DNA of 64,000 nucleotides from Buttiauxella warmboldiae (GCF_003818135.1 NZ_RPOH01000003.1:124001-188000), one strand, 5' to 3'. Counted from the stretch's first letter, positions 41,663 through 53,416 are shown. Program-made: numbers and translations. The notes: generated from the letters alone by a model not told the origin.

Positions 41663-44515
41663 TCAGGCGCGTGTTTGCGGCTCGCTGAGCCACCTGTGCC
41701 AGCTTGTCAGGACCTGTTCGCGTTCCTGAGTGAACGTATCCATGGCCACATTGCCCGGCAGTTCCTGCAACGCCAGGTGATGAAGCTCATCGCGTAGCGT
41801 GACATAAGCATGGGTCAATGCTTTCGCTTCATCATCGCTCATGATGTCATTTTGCGCCATTAGCGCCAGGATGCGCACGTTATCAGACCAGCGAGTCAGT
41901 TTTGGAGCCTGCGCCGCATAACGCAACACCAGATATTGAGTGATAAATTCAATATCGGTAATTCCGCCTTCATCTGCTTTAATATCAAAGCGATCGCGAT
42001 GTTTACCGCCTAAATGCGCGCGCATTTTTGCACGCATTTCACGCACCTCGGTCTGCAGCTTTTCACCTGCGCGTGGCAGAGATAAAATCTGACGGCGAAC
42101 GGCATCAAATTGGTGTTTCAGCTGCGGATCGCCATACACGATACGGGCGCGCACCAGAGCCTGATGCTCCCAGGTCCAGGCTTCATTTTGCTGGTAATCA
42201 GCAAAAGCTTCGACGGTTGTCACCAGCATTCCCGCAGCCCCGGAGGGGCGCAGGCGCGCATCCACTTCATACAAAATGCCTGATGAGGTGCGGGTACTGA
42301 ACAGGTGCATTACGCGTTGTGCAAGGCGCAAATAGAACTGGCGACCGTCAATTTCACGCTCGCCGTCGGTCATCACATCGGATGGGCAATCGTGCAGGAA
42401 AACCAGGTCCAGATCGGAACTGTAGCCCAGCTCCCAGCCGCCGAGCTTGCCGTAACCCACCACCGCAAAACCGCGCCCTTCGCGGTTGTGCAGATGTTTT
42501 GGCTGGCCGTAGCGAATCACCATCTGTGCCCACGCCTGCTGAACCACCGCATCGATCATCGCTTCGGCAAGCCAGGTCAGGTGGTCGCTCACTTTCATTA
42601 CCGGAAGCGTGCCGGTGATATCGGCCGCCGCCACGCGCAGCAGCTGCGCCTGCTTAAACTGGCGCAGGGCTTCGAGCTGCTGCTCTTCATCCTCTTCCGG
42701 CACCCGTAATAAATACTGGCGCAGCTCGTCGCGGTAGGCATCGGTGGCAGTCGGTTGATAAAGCGTATTCGGGTCGAGAAGCTCGTCGAGCAGGATCGGG
42801 TAACGCGCTAGCTGGCTGGCAATCATCGGCGAAGCGGCGCACAGCGTAATCAGGTGTTTTAGCGCGCCGGGATATTCCGTCAGCAGCTCGAGGTAAGTGG
42901 TACGCGTGACAATGCCGAGCAGCAACGGCGTTAAGCGCGATAACGGCAGCGGCGCATCGTTGCGTGAGCAGGCTTCACACAGCAGGCGCGGCATCAGTTG
43001 ATCCAGCACCTGACGGCCACGCGGGCCAATAGTGCGCTTGTCGGTATCCTGGCGGAAATCGCTCACCAGCCGTAAGACTTCAGCACGCGCCTGCGGCGTT
43101 AAATGCTCCAGCACCGGCGTATTATCATCGGCATCCTGCGCATCCAGCCACAGTTCGCGCCAGGCCTCCGCGAGCTTATCTTCCCCCGGCTCCGGCTCAT
43201 CATCGCCAATCAGTTCGTTAAACACCTGGCGCACCGCATTCATATGCTGTTGCAGGGCCTGTTGCAGTTCATCCCAGGTGGCTAAATTCATACCCCACGC
43301 CAGACGCGCGCGGTTGAGCTCATCACCCGGCAGCGTTTGGGTCTGCTCGTCATTGATGCTTTGCAGCAGGTTTTCGAGGCGGCGCAAATAGAGATAAGCC
43401 GCTTTCAATTTATCCGCATCACCTTCCGGTAACAGGTGCAATTGCTGGATCGCTTCAAGAGTGGGCAGTAAAGAGCGGGACTGTAGCGAGGGTTCGCGCC
43501 CGCCGCGAATTAGCTGGAAAACCTGCACGATAAACTCGGTTTCGCGGATGCCGCCTGCACCGAGCTTAATGTTGTCCGTCAGCCCACGGCGCCGCACTTC
43601 ACGGGCGATCATCCCTTTCATGTTACGCAGCGATTGAATAACGCTGAAATCGATATAGCGGCGGAAGACAAACGGCCGCAGCATATTGCGTAGCTCCTGG
43701 CTCCACGCGTCACCGGTATCGCCCATAATACGGGCTTTCACCATCGCGTAGCGTTCCCAGTCGCGCCCTTGCTCCTGGTAATAATCTTCTAGTGCGGCAT
43801 AGCTCAGCACCAGCGGGCCGCTGTCGCCAAACGGACGCAGGCGCATGTCGACGCGATAAACAAAGCCGTCCTGCGTCGGCTGATCCAGCACTTTAATCAG
43901 GCGTTGCCCGAGGCGAGTAAAGAACTGTGCGTTATCCAGCTCGCGCCGCCCGCCTTGCGTGGAGCCGTTTTCCGGCCAGGCAAAAATCAGGTCAATATCA
44001 GAGGAGAAGTTCAGCTCGCCGCCGCCCAGCTTCCCCATTCCGAGGATCATTAGCGGCTGTGCGACACCAGCCGCATTACAGGGCGTGCCCCATTCACGAC
44101 AACACGCGGCATACAGCCAGTCGCGGGCGGCAATAATCAGGGTTTCGGCCAGCGCACTAAGCTGCTGAAGAGAGCTTTCGGTCACAGAGAGCTGCAACGC
44201 CTGCGCCCAGGCGATTCGCACCATGATGCGGCGGCGGAACAGGCGCAGCGCCGTCATTAATGCAGGCTCACTGTTAACACCCTGCAACTCTTCCTGTAGC
44301 CAGGCGGCGTAATGCTGCCATTCGTCGGCCTGCGGAGGAGATTGCTCCAGTTCCGCAAGCCATACGGGATGAGCCGCCATGCTGTCACAAACAAAATCAC
44401 TAAACGCCAGCACGGCCTGAGCCTCAGAGCTCAGGGCCTGGCGGTCAATCTCTTGTGGCAGACGCGCCAGCGCCGCCTGCAAATGCTGATCTAAAAGTGG
44501 CGCTTGCGACATCAT
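41663..44515 (-). CDS. glnE: Glutamine synthetase adenylyltransferase/deadenylase
   Basis: Large (950 residues) nitrogen-control enzyme that adds and removes AMP on glutamine synthetase under PII control. Two nucleotidyltransferase domains are visible: the N-terminal deadenylase with [20 protein letters not shown] near residues 165-184, and the C-terminal adenylyltransferase with [20 protein letters not shown] near 700. The length is close to E. coli (946). It lies between ygiF and hldE, 24 nt after ygiF. Confidence 0.97.
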   Translation of the reverse strand: MMSQAPLLDQHLQAALARLPQEIDRQALSSEAQAVLAFSDFVCDSMAAHPVWLAELEQSPPQADEWQHYAAWLQEELQGVNSEPALMTALRLFRRRIMVRIAWAQALQLSVTESSLQQLSALAETLIIAARDWLYAACCREWGTPCNAAGVAQPLMILGMGKLGGGELNFSSDIDLIFAWPENGSTQGGRRELDNAQFFTRLGQRLIKVLDQPTQDGFVYRVDMRLRPFGDSGPLVLSYAALEDYYQEQGRDWERYAMVKARIMGDTGDAWSQELRNMLRPFVFRRYIDFSVIQSLRNMKGMIAREVRRRGLTDNIKLGAGGIRETEFIVQVFQLIRGGREPSLQSRSLLPTLEAIQQLHLLPEGDADKLKAAYLYLRRLENLLQSINDEQTQTLPGDELNRARLAWGMNLATWDELQQALQQHMNAVRQVFNELIGDDEPEPGEDKLAEAWRELWLDAQDADDNTPVLEHLTPQARAEVLRLVSDFRQDTDKRTIGPRGRQVLDQLMPRLLCEACSRNDAPLPLSRLTPLLLGIVTRTTYLELLTEYPGALKHLITLCAASPMIASQLARYPILLDELLDPNTLYQPTATDAYRDELRQYLLRVPEEDEEQQLEALRQFKQAQLLRVAAADITGTLPVMKVSDHLTWLAEAMIDAVVQQAWAQMVIRYGQPKHLHNREGRGFAVVGYGKLGGWELGYSSDLDLVFLHDCPSDVMTDGEREIDGRQFYLRLAQRVMHLFSTRTSSGILYEVDARLRPSGAAGMLVTTVEAFADYQQNEAWTWEHQALVRARIVYGDPQLKHQFDAVRRQILSLPRAGEKLQTEVREMRAKMRAHLGGKHRDRFDIKADEGGITDIEFITQYLVLRYAAQAPKLTRWSDNVRILALMAQNDIMSDDEAKALTHAYVTLRDELHHLALQELPGNVAMDTFTQEREQVLTSWHRWLSEPQTRA

Positions 44516-44539
44516 GGTCGTATCCCTTAGAAACGATGG

Positions 44540-45838
44540 TTATTTTCCGCTATGCAGCCAGAAAGGCGCCTGCGAAATAGCTTCATTACGATAATGTTCA
44601 ATCTCAACCTGCTGGCGAGTCACAATCGCATGGCGCAGCCCCTGCCAGTTTTCCAGCCACGGCTGGGTTTTCGCCTCTTCATACACTCCCGCCAGCAGGC
44701 GAATAGAGCCGGTTTCGCGCGCCAGGCGCGGTAGCTGATCGGCATAGCTATCGCCTAACGGGCGCTGGAACGTTTCTTTTAGTTCTGCGGCGTGGCGCGA
44801 AAGATGGGTATCGGCAAAACGTTTAAACGACCCCGCCAGTTTGACGTTAGCTTTTTCGTCAGTAAATGGCTGCCATTCGCGTCCAACCAGCCATGCGGTC
44901 AGAGCCAGTTTGGCCTGGCTGCTTTCGACGCTGAAAGCCAGCTCGGGCGCTTTAAGCGCCGATGCCAGCATGGCTTCATAAGCGGCTGTCAGCTCGCGTA
45001 ATTGCGTGCTGGCCTTACGGGGAATGATACCGCCGAATAGCGCCAGCGCGTGGCGCACCAGACCAACCGCTTCCAGTACCTGAGCTTTCGCCTTGCCGTT
45101 GCCACGCAACCAGAGTTCTTCGTGGTATTGCCAGTGGTTGAGCGCCAGCTCCAGCGAACCTTCCAGCCCCTGTTCTACCGTGGCTTTTGGTGCAACGCGC
45201 AGAACGGTTAACGGTTTGATTTCACGTTCCGCATTACCGTGCGCCAGGTGATAGCCGCGCGCAGCTTTGCTCAGGCTACCCTGACGTAACCCCGGTTGTG
45301 CAACCAGCTGTCTGGCAAAAGCCAGCAGGTCTGCCGTTTCGCCTGCCAGTAATTCAAGCTCCAGCTCGCACAGGGGTTCAGCCAGCTCACCCGCTTTTAC
45401 CTCGCCCTGGTCCAGCGCCAGTTCGATACGACTTTTCCCATGGGTCACAACCCACTTCTCGCGCGCAAAATCAGTGCTGAACAGCGGGTTAAGCTGTGCC
45501 TGTAACTCATCAGCGAAGACGCCTTCCGGCCAGACTTCTGCCGGGAACTGCGCCAGCGCCAGTTCCGGTGAAGCCAGCTCAACGTTGTATTCCGGGCGCT
45601 GATGCAGCCCACCGGTCACGCGGCCTGCGATTTTCAGCGTCATTTCATAGCGGCCGTTATCGCCGCGAATACGCAGCCCCATATCATGGCGGCGCAGCTG
45701 GTTGTCGGCGGTTTCATAATAGATATTGAGCAACTGGCGAGGTTCAGCGTGCTCGCTTTCCAGCGCGTTTAAGGTGTTACGCAGTGCATCCAGCTCAGCG
45801 GGATTCACAATAAACTTGAGTTCGATTTCCTGAGTCAT
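44540..45838 (-). CDS. ygiF: Inorganic triphosphatase YgiF (CYTH-CHAD)
   Basis: Cytoplasmic enzyme of 432 residues that hydrolyses inorganic triphosphate. The N-terminal CYTH domain opens with the ExExK motif EIELKFIVN at residues 4-8 and has the tunnel residues RLRIRG-like GLRIRGDNGRYEMTLK near 55-70. The C-terminal CHAD domain (about 220-430) has histidine-bearing helices such as LRHAIVTRQQVEIEHYR that bind polyphosphate. It is co-oriented with glnE. Confidence 0.95.
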   Translation of the reverse strand: MTQEIELKFIVNPAELDALRNTLNALESEHAEPRQLLNIYYETADNQLRRHDMGLRIRGDNGRYEMTLKIAGRVTGGLHQRPEYNVELASPELALAQFPAEVWPEGVFADELQAQLNPLFSTDFAREKWVVTHGKSRIELALDQGEVKAGELAEPLCELELELLAGETADLLAFARQLVAQPGLRQGSLSKAARGYHLAHGNAEREIKPLTVLRVAPKATVEQGLEGSLELALNHWQYHEELWLRGNGKAKAQVLEAVGLVRHALALFGGIIPRKASTQLRELTAAYEAMLASALKAPELAFSVESSQAKLALTAWLVGREWQPFTDEKANVKLAGSFKRFADTHLSRHAAELKETFQRPLGDSYADQLPRLARETGSIRLLAGVYEEAKTQPWLENWQGLRHAIVTRQQVEIEHYRNEAISQAPFWLHSGK

Positions 45839-46081
45839 CGTCTTTTTACTTTTAGTTGGGTCACATCGGGCTGACGCCCGCAGAACTTAATCGTTTAATG
45901 GCGGTCAGTAGATAATATTTTTCGCCAAATTACCATGAGCGGCGCGTATTTTGACGGGCCGTCAGCCGCGAGTAGTGGGTCAGATTCACACCAGGATGAT
46001 TCCCATTCAGGTTTACGGATTGCGCCGTCAGACTGATGCCACTACTATCGTTCCACTATTTATGACAATAATGACGAAATC

Positions 46082-46702
46082 ATGCACAAATTCCGCCTAA
46101 TTTGCCTTACTTTGCTCTCGCTTAGCGTTTCTGTTGTGGCTCATGCCGATGAAAAACGTTACGTCTCTGACGAATTGAATACCTGGGTGCGTAGTGGTCC
46201 CGGGGATAATTATCGCCTGCTCGGCACCGTGAATGCGGGTGAAGAAGTCACCCTGCTGCAGAGCAATGAAGAAACTAAGTATGGCCAGGTGCGTGATAGT
46301 GATGGTCGCACCTCCTGGATCCCACTGGCTCAGTTAAGCACCTCGCCAAGCCTGCGTATTCGCGTGCCGGCTCTTGAAAACCAGGTCAAAACGCTGACTG
46401 ACAAACTCACGAATATCGACACCACCTGGAATCAGCGCACCGCTGATATGCAGCAAAAAGTGGCGCAGAGCGATAGCGTGATTACCGCGCTGAAAGAAGA
46501 AAATCAACAGCTTAAAAATCAGTTAATCGTGGCGAAAAAGAAAGTTGATGCCGCGAACGTGCAGCTTGATGACAAGCAACGCGCCATTATTATGCAATGG
46601 TTTATGTACGGTGGCGGCGTCGCCGGTTTCGGTCTGCTGCTTGGACTGCTGCTGCCTCACATGATCCCAAGCCGTAAGAAGAAAGACCGCTGGATGAACT
46701 GA
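46082..46702 (+). CDS. ygiM: SH3-domain membrane protein YgiM
   Basis: Envelope protein of 206 residues. The signal peptide (MHKFRLICLTLLSLSVSVVA) leads to a periplasmic bacterial SH3 domain (YVSDELNTWVRSGPGDNYRL), then a coiled coil (about residues 95-165) and one C-terminal membrane helix (GGGVAGFGLLLGLLLPHMI) with a basic cytoplasmic tail (PSRKKKDRW). The role is unknown. It precedes cca, as in E. coli. Confidence 0.93.
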   Translation: MHKFRLICLTLLSLSVSVVAHADEKRYVSDELNTWVRSGPGDNYRLLGTVNAGEEVTLLQSNEETKYGQVRDSDGRTSWIPLAQLSTSPSLRIRVPALENQVKTLTDKLTNIDTTWNQRTADMQQKVAQSDSVITALKEENQQLKNQLIVAKKKVDAANVQLDDKQRAIIMQWFMYGGGVAGFGLLLGLLLPHMIPSRKKKDRWMN

Positions 46703-46769
46703 TTCGCCACCCTGTATCCTACACTTAGCAAATATCTTTATTGGTCAACAGATGCAGGGGCGTTAAAGG

Positions 46770-48017
46770 GTGAAGATTTATCTGGTCGGTGGTGCGGTGC
46801 GTGATGGGTTGTTGAGAATACCGGTTAAAGATAAAGATTGGGTCGTGGTGGGAGCCACGCCGCAGGAAATGCTCGATGCAGGCTTCCAGCAGGTCGGGAA
46901 AGATTTTCCGGTCTTCCTGCACCCTCAGTCGCGTGAAGAGTACGCCCTGGCGCGCACCGAGCGTAAATCAGGCCTGGGCTATACCGGTTTTACCTGTTAT
47001 GCCGCGCCTGATGTCACGCTTGAGCAGGACCTGCTGCGCCGTGACCTGACGATCAACGCCATTGCCCGAAGCGAAGACGGCGAGTTTATCGACCCGTTCG
47101 ACGGGCGGGCCGATATTGAAAAACGCCTGCTGCGCCATGTCTCACCCGCTTTCAATGAAGACCCGCTACGTGTTCTGCGCGTCGCGCGTTTTGCGGCCCG
47201 TTATGCACACCTCAGTTTCCAGATTGCCCCGGAAACCATGGCGCTGATGTCTTCGATGACCGCTAACGGCGAGCTTGAACACCTCACCCCCGAGCGAGTC
47301 TGGAAAGAGACGGAAAATGCGCTCACCAGCCGTAACCCGCAGGTTTATTTCGATGTGCTGCGCAAATGTGGCGCGCTGAAGGTGCTATTCCCGGAAATCG
47401 ATGCGCTGTTTGGCGTGCCGGCACCTGAAAAATGGCACCCGGAAATCGACACCGGCATTCACATTTTGATGACGCTGGCGATTGCCGCACAGCTCAGCCC
47501 GGAAGTAGACGTGCGTTTTGCTACGCTGTGCCACGATCTGGGAAAAGGATTAACGCCCAAAGAGTTCTGGCCGCGCCATCATGGGCATGGTCCGGCAGGC
47601 GTTAAACTGGTTGAACAAATGTGCCAGCGCCTGCGCGTCCCCAATGAAATTCGTGATCTTGCCCGGCTGGTTGCCGAATATCACGACCTGATCCATACGA
47701 TTTCGATTTTGCAGCCAAAGACTATCGTCAAACTGTTCGATGCTATCGACGCATGGCGTAAGCCACATCGCGTTGAGCAAGTGGCATTAACCAGCGAAGC
47801 GGATGCCCGTGGGCGCACCGGTTTTGAAGCCAGCGACTACCCGCAGGGCCGTCTGCTGCGGGCAGCGTGGGTTGCGGCGCAAAGCGTGACGAATAAAGAA
47901 GTGCTCGATGCTGGATTCAGCGGCCCGGCGATTCGCAATGAGCTTACTCGTCGCCGTATTGCCGCTGTGGAAGCCTGGAAAAAAGAAGCCGGACTGGTTA
48001 CGCCAGGCGCTAACTGA
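46770..48017 (+). CDS. cca: tRNA CCA nucleotidyltransferase / multifunctional Cca
   Basis: Adds and repairs the 3' CCA end of tRNAs without a template, 415 residues. The start is GTG ([15 protein letters not shown]). The polymerase core has GGAVRD and the DKDWVVVG catalytic Asp strand near residues 8-26, and [10 protein letters not shown] near 91-100. The C-terminal HD domain (CHDLGKGL near 253) gives phosphatase and phosphodiesterase activity, making this the enterobacterial multifunctional type. Confidence 0.97.
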   Translation: MKIYLVGGAVRDGLLRIPVKDKDWVVVGATPQEMLDAGFQQVGKDFPVFLHPQSREEYALARTERKSGLGYTGFTCYAAPDVTLEQDLLRRDLTINAIARSEDGEFIDPFDGRADIEKRLLRHVSPAFNEDPLRVLRVARFAARYAHLSFQIAPETMALMSSMTANGELEHLTPERVWKETENALTSRNPQVYFDVLRKCGALKVLFPEIDALFGVPAPEKWHPEIDTGIHILMTLAIAAQLSPEVDVRFATLCHDLGKGLTPKEFWPRHHGHGPAGVKLVEQMCQRLRVPNEIRDLARLVAEYHDLIHTISILQPKTIVKLFDAIDAWRKPHRVEQVALTSEADARGRTGFEASDYPQGRLLRAAWVAAQSVTNKEVLDAGFSGPAIRNELTRRRIAAVEAWKKEAGLVTPGAN

Positions 48018-48053
48018 CTGCCGCCCGGCTAAAAGCGGGGAGTAAAACCCCAC

Positions 48054-48084
48054 AAAAAAGCCGCTCATTTTGAGTGGCTTTTTT
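48054..48084. terminator. Bidirectional terminator between cca and uppP
   Basis: Stem GCCGCTCA/TGAGTGGC with a TTT loop, preceded by six A and followed by six T, between the two convergent genes. Confidence 0.85.
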
Positions 48085-48094
48085 GTGGTCAGCG

Positions 48095-48913
48095 TTAAAA
48101 GAAGACGAAATAAACTGCTGCAGCAACCGCAAAACGATAAATCGCAAATGGAATAAAGGAGATTCGCTTAATAATTTGCAGGAAGGTTTTAATCGCAATC
48201 AGCGCCACAATAAATGCGGTAATAAAGCCAACCGCAAACATGGGCAAATCAGCCATGGTCAGGAAGCCGATGCTCTTGTACACATCCAGCACCGTGGCTC
48301 CCATCATCATGGGCACCGCCAGCAGGAAAGAGAATTCTGAAGCCGCGTAACGGCTGACGCCCATTAACATCCCGCCTGAAATTGTCGCACCAGAACGAGA
48401 GAAGCCCGGCCACAGAGCCAGACACTGGAAACAGCCAATGATAAATGCCTGGCGATAGGTCATGTCATCAATGCCCACCGCGCGCGGTTCTTTCGGTTTG
48501 AGCAACTCTGCGGCAATCAGCAGCACGCCGCCCACCACCAGCGCATACATCACGTTTATCGGGTTAAAGAGCGATTTGATGGTGTCGTGGAAAATTAGCC
48601 CCAGAACCACGGCTGGCGCCATGCCCAGCAGAATATGGATCAGCGACAGCCGTCCTTTCCCTTCCCCCTCGTGAGGCTTACGGCCAAAATGAATACCAAT
48701 AAGGCCAAACAGGCGGCGCCAGAACATCACGACGACAGCCAGAATGGAACCTAGCTGGATGACGACCTCAAAGGTTTTCGCCTTATCACCCTCGAAACCC
48801 AGCAGGTGGCCGACGATAATCATATGGCCGGTAGACGAGACAGGTAAAAACTCCGTTAGTCCTTCAACGACGCCAAGAATTGCAGCAATAACTAACGAGT
48901 GCAGATCGCTCAT
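48095..48913 (-). CDS. uppP: Undecaprenyl-diphosphatase (bacitracin resistance)
   Basis: Polytopic inner-membrane enzyme of 272 residues that dephosphorylates undecaprenyl diphosphate so the lipid carrier of cell-wall synthesis is recycled. Family motifs are [20 protein letters not shown] near residues 15-34 (catalytic Glu and Ser) and [13 protein letters not shown] near 170-182 (catalytic Arg). It is also called bacA. A terminator for folB lies directly upstream. Confidence 0.97.
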   Translation of the reverse strand: MSDLHSLVIAAILGVVEGLTEFLPVSSTGHMIIVGHLLGFEGDKAKTFEVVIQLGSILAVVVMFWRRLFGLIGIHFGRKPHEGEGKGRLSLIHILLGMAPAVVLGLIFHDTIKSLFNPINVMYALVVGGVLLIAAELLKPKEPRAVGIDDMTYRQAFIIGCFQCLALWPGFSRSGATISGGMLMGVSRYAASEFSFLLAVPMMMGATVLDVYKSIGFLTMADLPMFAVGFITAFIVALIAIKTFLQIIKRISFIPFAIYRFAVAAAVYFVFF

Positions 48914-48945
48914 TAATAAATCCTCTAACCCCTAAAAACGAACAT

Positions 48946-48966
48946 AAAAAAAGCGGCACCTGCCGC
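48946..48966 (-). terminator. Terminator of folB
   Basis: GCGGCA (48953-48958) pairs with TGCCGC (48961-48966), followed on the minus strand by seven T. It lies 55 nt after the folB stop. Confidence 0.8.
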
Positions 48967-49020
48967 GAAAAGATGACAGTTATGACCAGCTTGCCAGGAT
49001 TTGGTTTAACAAATCTAAAT

Positions 49021-49389
49021 TTATTTATCGGCTTTCGGATTAGCGCCACGCTCAATCACAACCCCGACGTTTGCTGCCTGCGCTACAGCACCAGGCTTGC
49101 TGACTTTTAAGCGCACCCAGGGCGAGTTAAAGCGGGTCAACAACAGCTGAGCGACCTCTTCAGCCACGCGTTCCACCAGCGCAAAACGGCCGCCTGAAAC
49201 ATGATTGATGACCGCTTCGCTGACATCAGCGTAGCTCAGACAATCGTTTACATCGTCGCTGCTGGCCGCCTGGCGGTTATCCCATGCCATTTCGATATCC
49301 AATACCAGCTTCTGGGAGATAGTCTGTTCCCAGTCATAAACACCAATCGTGGTGATGACCGTAAGTTGCTCTATAAATACAATATCCAT
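49021..49389 (-). CDS. folB: Dihydroneopterin aldolase
   Basis: Folate-pathway enzyme of 122 residues that releases 6-hydroxymethyl-dihydropterin and glycolaldehyde. VIGVYDWE-like [20 protein letters not shown], the [12 protein letters not shown] segment, the catalytic Glu in [14 protein letters not shown] near residue 74 and the lysine in [10 protein letters not shown] near 98 are all present. It is divergent from plsY. Confidence 0.96.
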   Translation of the reverse strand: MDIVFIEQLTVITTIGVYDWEQTISQKLVLDIEMAWDNRQAASSDDVNDCLSYADVSEAVINHVSGGRFALVERVAEEVAQLLLTRFNSPWVRLKVSKPGAVAQAANVGVVIERGANPKADK

Positions 49390-49496
49390 CGCGCCCTGCC
49401 CGGTTTTTAGTCACGCCAGATACCACTTCCGGCGAAATATGCGTATTATCCACAGATGCAGAGAATACAACGACACTTTCAAAATGGAACAGCGTT

Positions 49497-50111
49497 ATGA
49501 GTGCAATCGCGCCTGGCATGATCCTGCTTGCGTATCTTTGCGGCTCAATTTCTAGCGCCATTCTGGTCTGCCGGGTTGCCGGCCTGCCCGATCCCCGACT
49601 CAACGGCTCCGGCAACCCAGGTGCGACCAACGTCTTACGACTTGGCGGTAAAGGTGCAGCCGTAACGGTACTGATTTTTGACGTTCTCAAAGGAATGTTA
49701 CCCGTCTGGGTAGCTTACGAACTCGGCGTGACGCCGTTCTGGCTGGGGCTTATTGCCATCGCCGCCTGCCTTGGCCATATCTGGCCGGTGTTCTTTCATT
49801 TCCACGGTGGCAAAGGTGTGGCGACAGCCTTTGGCGCAATCGCCCCCATCGGCTGGGATTTAACCGGCGTGATGGCGGGAACCTGGCTGTTGAGCGTGTT
49901 ACTGAGCGGTTACTCCTCTCTGGGCGCCATCATCAGCGCGCTGATCGCCCCGTTCTACGTCTGGTGGTTCAAACCGCAATTCACCTTCCCGGTCGCGATG
50001 CTCTCGTGTCTGATTTTGATGCGCCATCACGATAATATTCAACGCCTGTGGCGACGTAAGGAAACGAAGATCTGGACGAAGCTCAAGCGTAAGAAGAAAG
50101 ACGCTAAATAA
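49497..50111 (+). CDS. plsY: Acyl-phosphate:glycerol-3-phosphate acyltransferase
   Basis: Inner-membrane acyltransferase of 204 residues that starts phospholipid synthesis from acyl phosphate. Motifs are [30 protein letters not shown] near residues 36-51 and [20 protein letters not shown] near 98-117. About five helices are visible. The C terminus is highly basic ([10 protein letters not shown]). The urease operon begins 135 bp downstream, where E. coli K-12 has the ttd genes. Confidence 0.95.
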   Translation: MSAIAPGMILLAYLCGSISSAILVCRVAGLPDPRLNGSGNPGATNVLRLGGKGAAVTVLIFDVLKGMLPVWVAYELGVTPFWLGLIAIAACLGHIWPVFFHFHGGKGVATAFGAIAPIGWDLTGVMAGTWLLSVLLSGYSSLGAIISALIAPFYVWWFKPQFTFPVAMLSCLILMRHHDNIQRLWRRKETKIWTKLKRKKKDAK

Positions 50112-50167
50112 CCCGTTCGTTATGCCTTAATCTCACAAACCAGCTCACATGAGCCGATTTTTTATCC

Positions 50168-50182
50168 ATAAGAGACTCATAT
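50168..50182 (+). promoter_or_regulatory. Nac-type binding site upstream of ureD
   Basis: ATAAGAGACTCATAT fits the Nac core ATA-N9-TAT exactly, and also the extended ATAA-N5-TNGTAT form except for one base. It is centred about 71 bp before the ureD start and about 43-47 bp before a transcript start predicted from the CATACT -10-like element at 50206-50211. In Klebsiella, Nac activates the urease promoter under nitrogen limitation. Confidence 0.7.
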
Positions 50183-50245
50183 GATAGCCTTCATTTCTGC
50201 CAGGGCATACTGAAATGCCCCCGATAATGAGCAGATGGATGCAGC

Positions 50246-51073
50246 ATGTTAGCAGCTCAGGTCACTGATAATACGTATAAAGGCTGGCAGGCATCGCTTG
50301 CCCTGCAGTTTTGTCACACCCCTGAGAAAACCCTCCTGCACTCTGCTCATCACATTGGGCCACTTACCGTTCAGCGTCCGTTTTATCCCGAAGGCGAAAC
50401 CTGCCACCTCTATCTGCTGCATCCCCCTGGCGGAATTGTGGGCGGCGATACGCTGGATATTTCCGTTAGGCTGGACGCCAAAAGCCACGCGCTTATCACC
50501 ATGCCCGGTGCCAGTAAGTTCTATCGCAGCAGCGGTCCGCAGGCTCGTCTGAACCAGCATTTTTATCTCCACGAAGATGCCATGCTGGAGTGGCTGCCGC
50601 AGGACACCATTATCTTTCCCGGTGCGAACGTCGCGCTGCATTCCATCTTTCACCTGCACGCCACCAGCACGCTGCTGGCGTGGGAGTTGTACTGTCTGGG
50701 CCGCCCGGTGATAAACGAAACCTTCAACCACGGCACGCTGGAGAGCCGCCTTGAGGTGTGGGTGGATGACGAACCGCGTCTGATTGAGCGGCTGCATCTT
50801 CGCGAGGGCGATCTTACGCCCGTCGCCGGGCATCCGTGGATCGGCACGCTGTTGTTCTATCCGGCAAGAGAAGAACATCTCGACACAGTGCGCGAGCGGC
50901 TTACGTCGTTAGAAAACTTTTCCGGAGCGACGCTCACCGACGATCTGCTGTCGGTGCGTTTTCTCTCCGACGACAACCTGATTTGCCAGCGGGTGATGCG
51001 CGATATCTGGCAGTCGCTTCGCCCGCTTCTGACCACCAAAACCGCCTGCTCGCCGCGTATCTGGCAGACATAA
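50246..51073 (+). CDS. ureD: Urease accessory protein UreD
   Basis: First gene of the urease operon, 275 residues. UreD forms the scaffold with UreF and UreG that delivers nickel and CO2 to apo-urease. Family segments are [13 protein letters not shown] near residue 40, [12 protein letters not shown] near 65 and [11 protein letters not shown] near 90. It lies 134 bp after plsY. ureA follows 10 nt later. No intact -35 is seen, as expected for an activator-dependent promoter. Confidence 0.94.
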   Translation: MLAAQVTDNTYKGWQASLALQFCHTPEKTLLHSAHHIGPLTVQRPFYPEGETCHLYLLHPPGGIVGGDTLDISVRLDAKSHALITMPGASKFYRSSGPQARLNQHFYLHEDAMLEWLPQDTIIFPGANVALHSIFHLHATSTLLAWELYCLGRPVINETFNHGTLESRLEVWVDDEPRLIERLHLREGDLTPVAGHPWIGTLLFYPAREEHLDTVRERLTSLENFSGATLTDDLLSVRFLSDDNLICQRVMRDIWQSLRPLLTTKTACSPRIWQT

Positions 51074-51083
51074 GAGAAACGTT

Positions 51084-51386
51084 ATGGAACTGACCCCCAG
51101 AGAAAAAGACAAGTTATTGCTGTTTACCGCCGCGCTGGTTGCCGAGCGCCGCCTTGCGCGTGGGGTAAAACTCAATTACCCGGAATCGGTCGCGCTGATC
51201 AGCGCCTTTATTATGGAAGGCGCTCGTGATGGCGAAACCGTCGCCTCACTGATGGAAGCGGGCCGCCACGTCCTGACGCGCGACCAGGTGATGGAGGGTG
51301 TGTCGGAGATGATCCCGGATATTCAGGTGGAAGCCACCTTCCCGGACGGATCCAAGCTCGTCACCGTCCATAACCCGATCTTGTAA
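51084..51386 (+). CDS. ureA: Urease gamma subunit
   Basis: Smallest urease structural subunit, 100 residues, the usual length in the three-subunit enterobacterial enzyme. Nearly the whole chain matches the Klebsiella protein as I recall it, including the start [20 protein letters not shown] and the segment [19 protein letters not shown] at the C terminus. It packs with UreB and UreC as an (ABC)3 trimer. Confidence 0.97.
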   Translation: MELTPREKDKLLLFTAALVAERRLARGVKLNYPESVALISAFIMEGARDGETVASLMEAGRHVLTRDQVMEGVSEMIPDIQVEATFPDGSKLVTVHNPIL

Positions 51387-51396
51387 GGAGCGCGTG

Positions 51397-51711
51397 ATGA
51401 TCCCAGGCGAATACCAGATCCAGTCAGGAAACATTGCCATCAACGTCGGGCGAGAAACCCGGCGAGCGATCGTCGAAAACCACGGCGACAGACCGATCCA
51501 GGTGGGATCGCACTACCACTTTTACGAGGTCAACCCGGCGCTGAAGTTCGACCGGGAAGCCACCCGAGGCTACCGGCTGAATATTCCGGCAGGTACCGCC
51601 GTGCGCTTTGAACCCGGCCAGAAACGGGAAGTGACGCTGGTTCTGATGGCGGGCGCACAGCGCATATTCGGCTTTCGCGGCGAGATAATGGGAGAGGTGA
51701 AAAATGGCTGA
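51397..51711 (+). CDS. ureB: Urease beta subunit
   Basis: Structural subunit of 104 residues. The ATG at 51397 ([16 protein letters not shown]) has TAAGGAG 6 nt upstream; the in-frame GTG at 51394 lies too close. [17 protein letters not shown] near residues 28-44 and [12 protein letters not shown] are conserved. The last 8 bases overlap ureC, which suggests coupled translation. Confidence 0.96.
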   Translation: MIPGEYQIQSGNIAINVGRETRRAIVENHGDRPIQVGSHYHFYEVNPALKFDREATRGYRLNIPAGTAVRFEPGQKREVTLVLMAGAQRIFGFRGEIMGEVKNG

Positions 51712-53407
51712 GATTTCCCGTCAGGCTTATGCCGATATGTTCGGCCCCACCACCGGCGATAAAGTGCGACTGGCCGACAGCGAGCTGTGGATCGAAGTGG
51801 AAGACGATCTCACGATCTACGGCGAAGAGGTCAAGTTCGGCGGCGGAAAAGTGATCCGCGACGGCATGGGCCAGGGGCAGATGACCGCCGACGACTGCGT
51901 GGATTTGGTGCTCACCAACGCGCTGATTGTCGATCACTGGGGGATCGTGAAAGCGGATATCGGCGTTAAAAACGGGCGGATTTTTGCTATCGGCAAAGCC
52001 GGGAACCCGGATATTCAGCCCGGCGTGACGATCCCGATTGGCGCGGCGACGGAAGCGATCGCCGCCGAAGGGAAGATCGTTACCGCCGGCGGGATCGACA
52101 CCCACATCCACTGGATCTGTCCGCAGCAGGCGGAAGAGGCGCTGGTCTCTGGTGTCACCACGATGATTGGCGGGGGCACGGGCCCTGCGGCAGGCACCAA
52201 CGCCACGACCTGTACGCCAGGGCCCTGGTATATCGCGCGAATGTTGCAGGCGGCCGATACATTACCGGTGAATATCGGCCTGCTCGGCAAAGGTAACGGT
52301 TCTAACCCTGATGCCCTACGCGAGCAGATCGCAGCGGGTGCTATCGGGCTGAAGATCCATGAAGACTGGGGCGCAACGCCTGCCGCCATTAACTGCTCAC
52401 TGGAGGTGGCCGAAGAGATGGATATTCAGGTGGCGCTGCACAGCGACACCCTGAACGAATCCGGGTTCGTCGAAGATACGCTGGCAGCTATCGGCGGGCG
52501 CACCATCCACACCTTCCACACCGAAGGCGCGGGTGGCGGCCATGCGCCGGATATCATCACTGCCTGTTCACATCCAAATATTCTGCCCTCCTCCACCAAC
52601 CCGACGCTGCCCTACACGGTAAACACCATCGACGAGCATCTGGACATGCTGATGGTCTGTCACCACCTCGATCCAGATATCCCTGAGGACGTGGCTTTTG
52701 CTGAATCCCGCATTCGCCGGGAGACCATCGCCGCTGAAGACGTGCTGCACGATATCGGCGCATTCTCGCTTACCTCGTCAGATTCTCAGGCAATGGGTCG
52801 CGTGGGAGAAGTGATTATTCGCACCTGGCAGGTTGCGCATCGCATGAAAGTACAGCGCGGCGCGCTGCCGGAAGAGACGGGCGATAACGACAACTTCCGC
52901 GTGAAGCGCTACGTCGCCAAATACACCATCAACCCGGCGCTGACCCACGGCATCGCCCATGAAGTGGGATCGATTGAAGCGGGCAAACTGGCGGATCTGG
53001 TGGTATGGTCGCCAGCATTCTTTGGCGTCAAACCCGCCACCATCGTTAAAGGCGGGATGATCGCCTGCGCGCCGATGGGAGATATCAACGCCTCAATTCC
53101 TACGCCCCAGCCGGTGCATTACCGCCCGATGTTCGGCACGCTGGGCGGGGCGCGCCACGCAACGCGTCTGACGTTTATCTCACAGGCAGCCCATGCAAAT
53201 GGCATCCCGCAGCAGCTTAATTTGCAGAGCGCAATCGCGTTAGTGAAAGGCTGCCGGACGGTGAAAAAGGCCGACATGATCCATAACGATTTACAGCCGA
53301 ATATCACCGTTGACTCACAAACCTACGAGGTACGTGTCGACGGCGAACTGATTACCAGCGAACCGGCAGAGGTTTTGCCGATGGCACAACGCTATTTTCT
53401 GTTTTGA
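51704..53407 (+). CDS. ureC: Urease alpha (catalytic) subunit
   Basis: Catalytic subunit of 567 residues, hydrolysing urea to ammonia and carbamate at a di-nickel centre. Active-site residues are all visible: nickel-ligand histidines in [12 protein letters not shown] near 134-136, the carbamylated lysine in GLKIHEDWG near 217, HSDTLNE near 246, GAGGGHAPD near 275 (H272-H275 area), the general-acid histidine in MVCHHLDPD near 320 and Asp in SSDSQAMGR near 360. There is no truncation. Confidence 0.98.
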   Translation: MAEISRQAYADMFGPTTGDKVRLADSELWIEVEDDLTIYGEEVKFGGGKVIRDGMGQGQMTADDCVDLVLTNALIVDHWGIVKADIGVKNGRIFAIGKAGNPDIQPGVTIPIGAATEAIAAEGKIVTAGGIDTHIHWICPQQAEEALVSGVTTMIGGGTGPAAGTNATTCTPGPWYIARMLQAADTLPVNIGLLGKGNGSNPDALREQIAAGAIGLKIHEDWGATPAAINCSLEVAEEMDIQVALHSDTLNESGFVEDTLAAIGGRTIHTFHTEGAGGGHAPDIITACSHPNILPSSTNPTLPYTVNTIDEHLDMLMVCHHLDPDIPEDVAFAESRIRRETIAAEDVLHDIGAFSLTSSDSQAMGRVGEVIIRTWQVAHRMKVQRGALPEETGDNDNFRVKRYVAKYTINPALTHGIAHEVGSIEAGKLADLVVWSPAFFGVKPATIVKGGMIACAPMGDINASIPTPQPVHYRPMFGTLGGARHATRLTFISQAAHANGIPQQLNLQSAIALVKGCRTVKKADMIHNDLQPNITVDSQTYEVRVDGELITSEPAEVLPMAQRYFLF

Positions 53408-53416
53408 GGAGTGATG

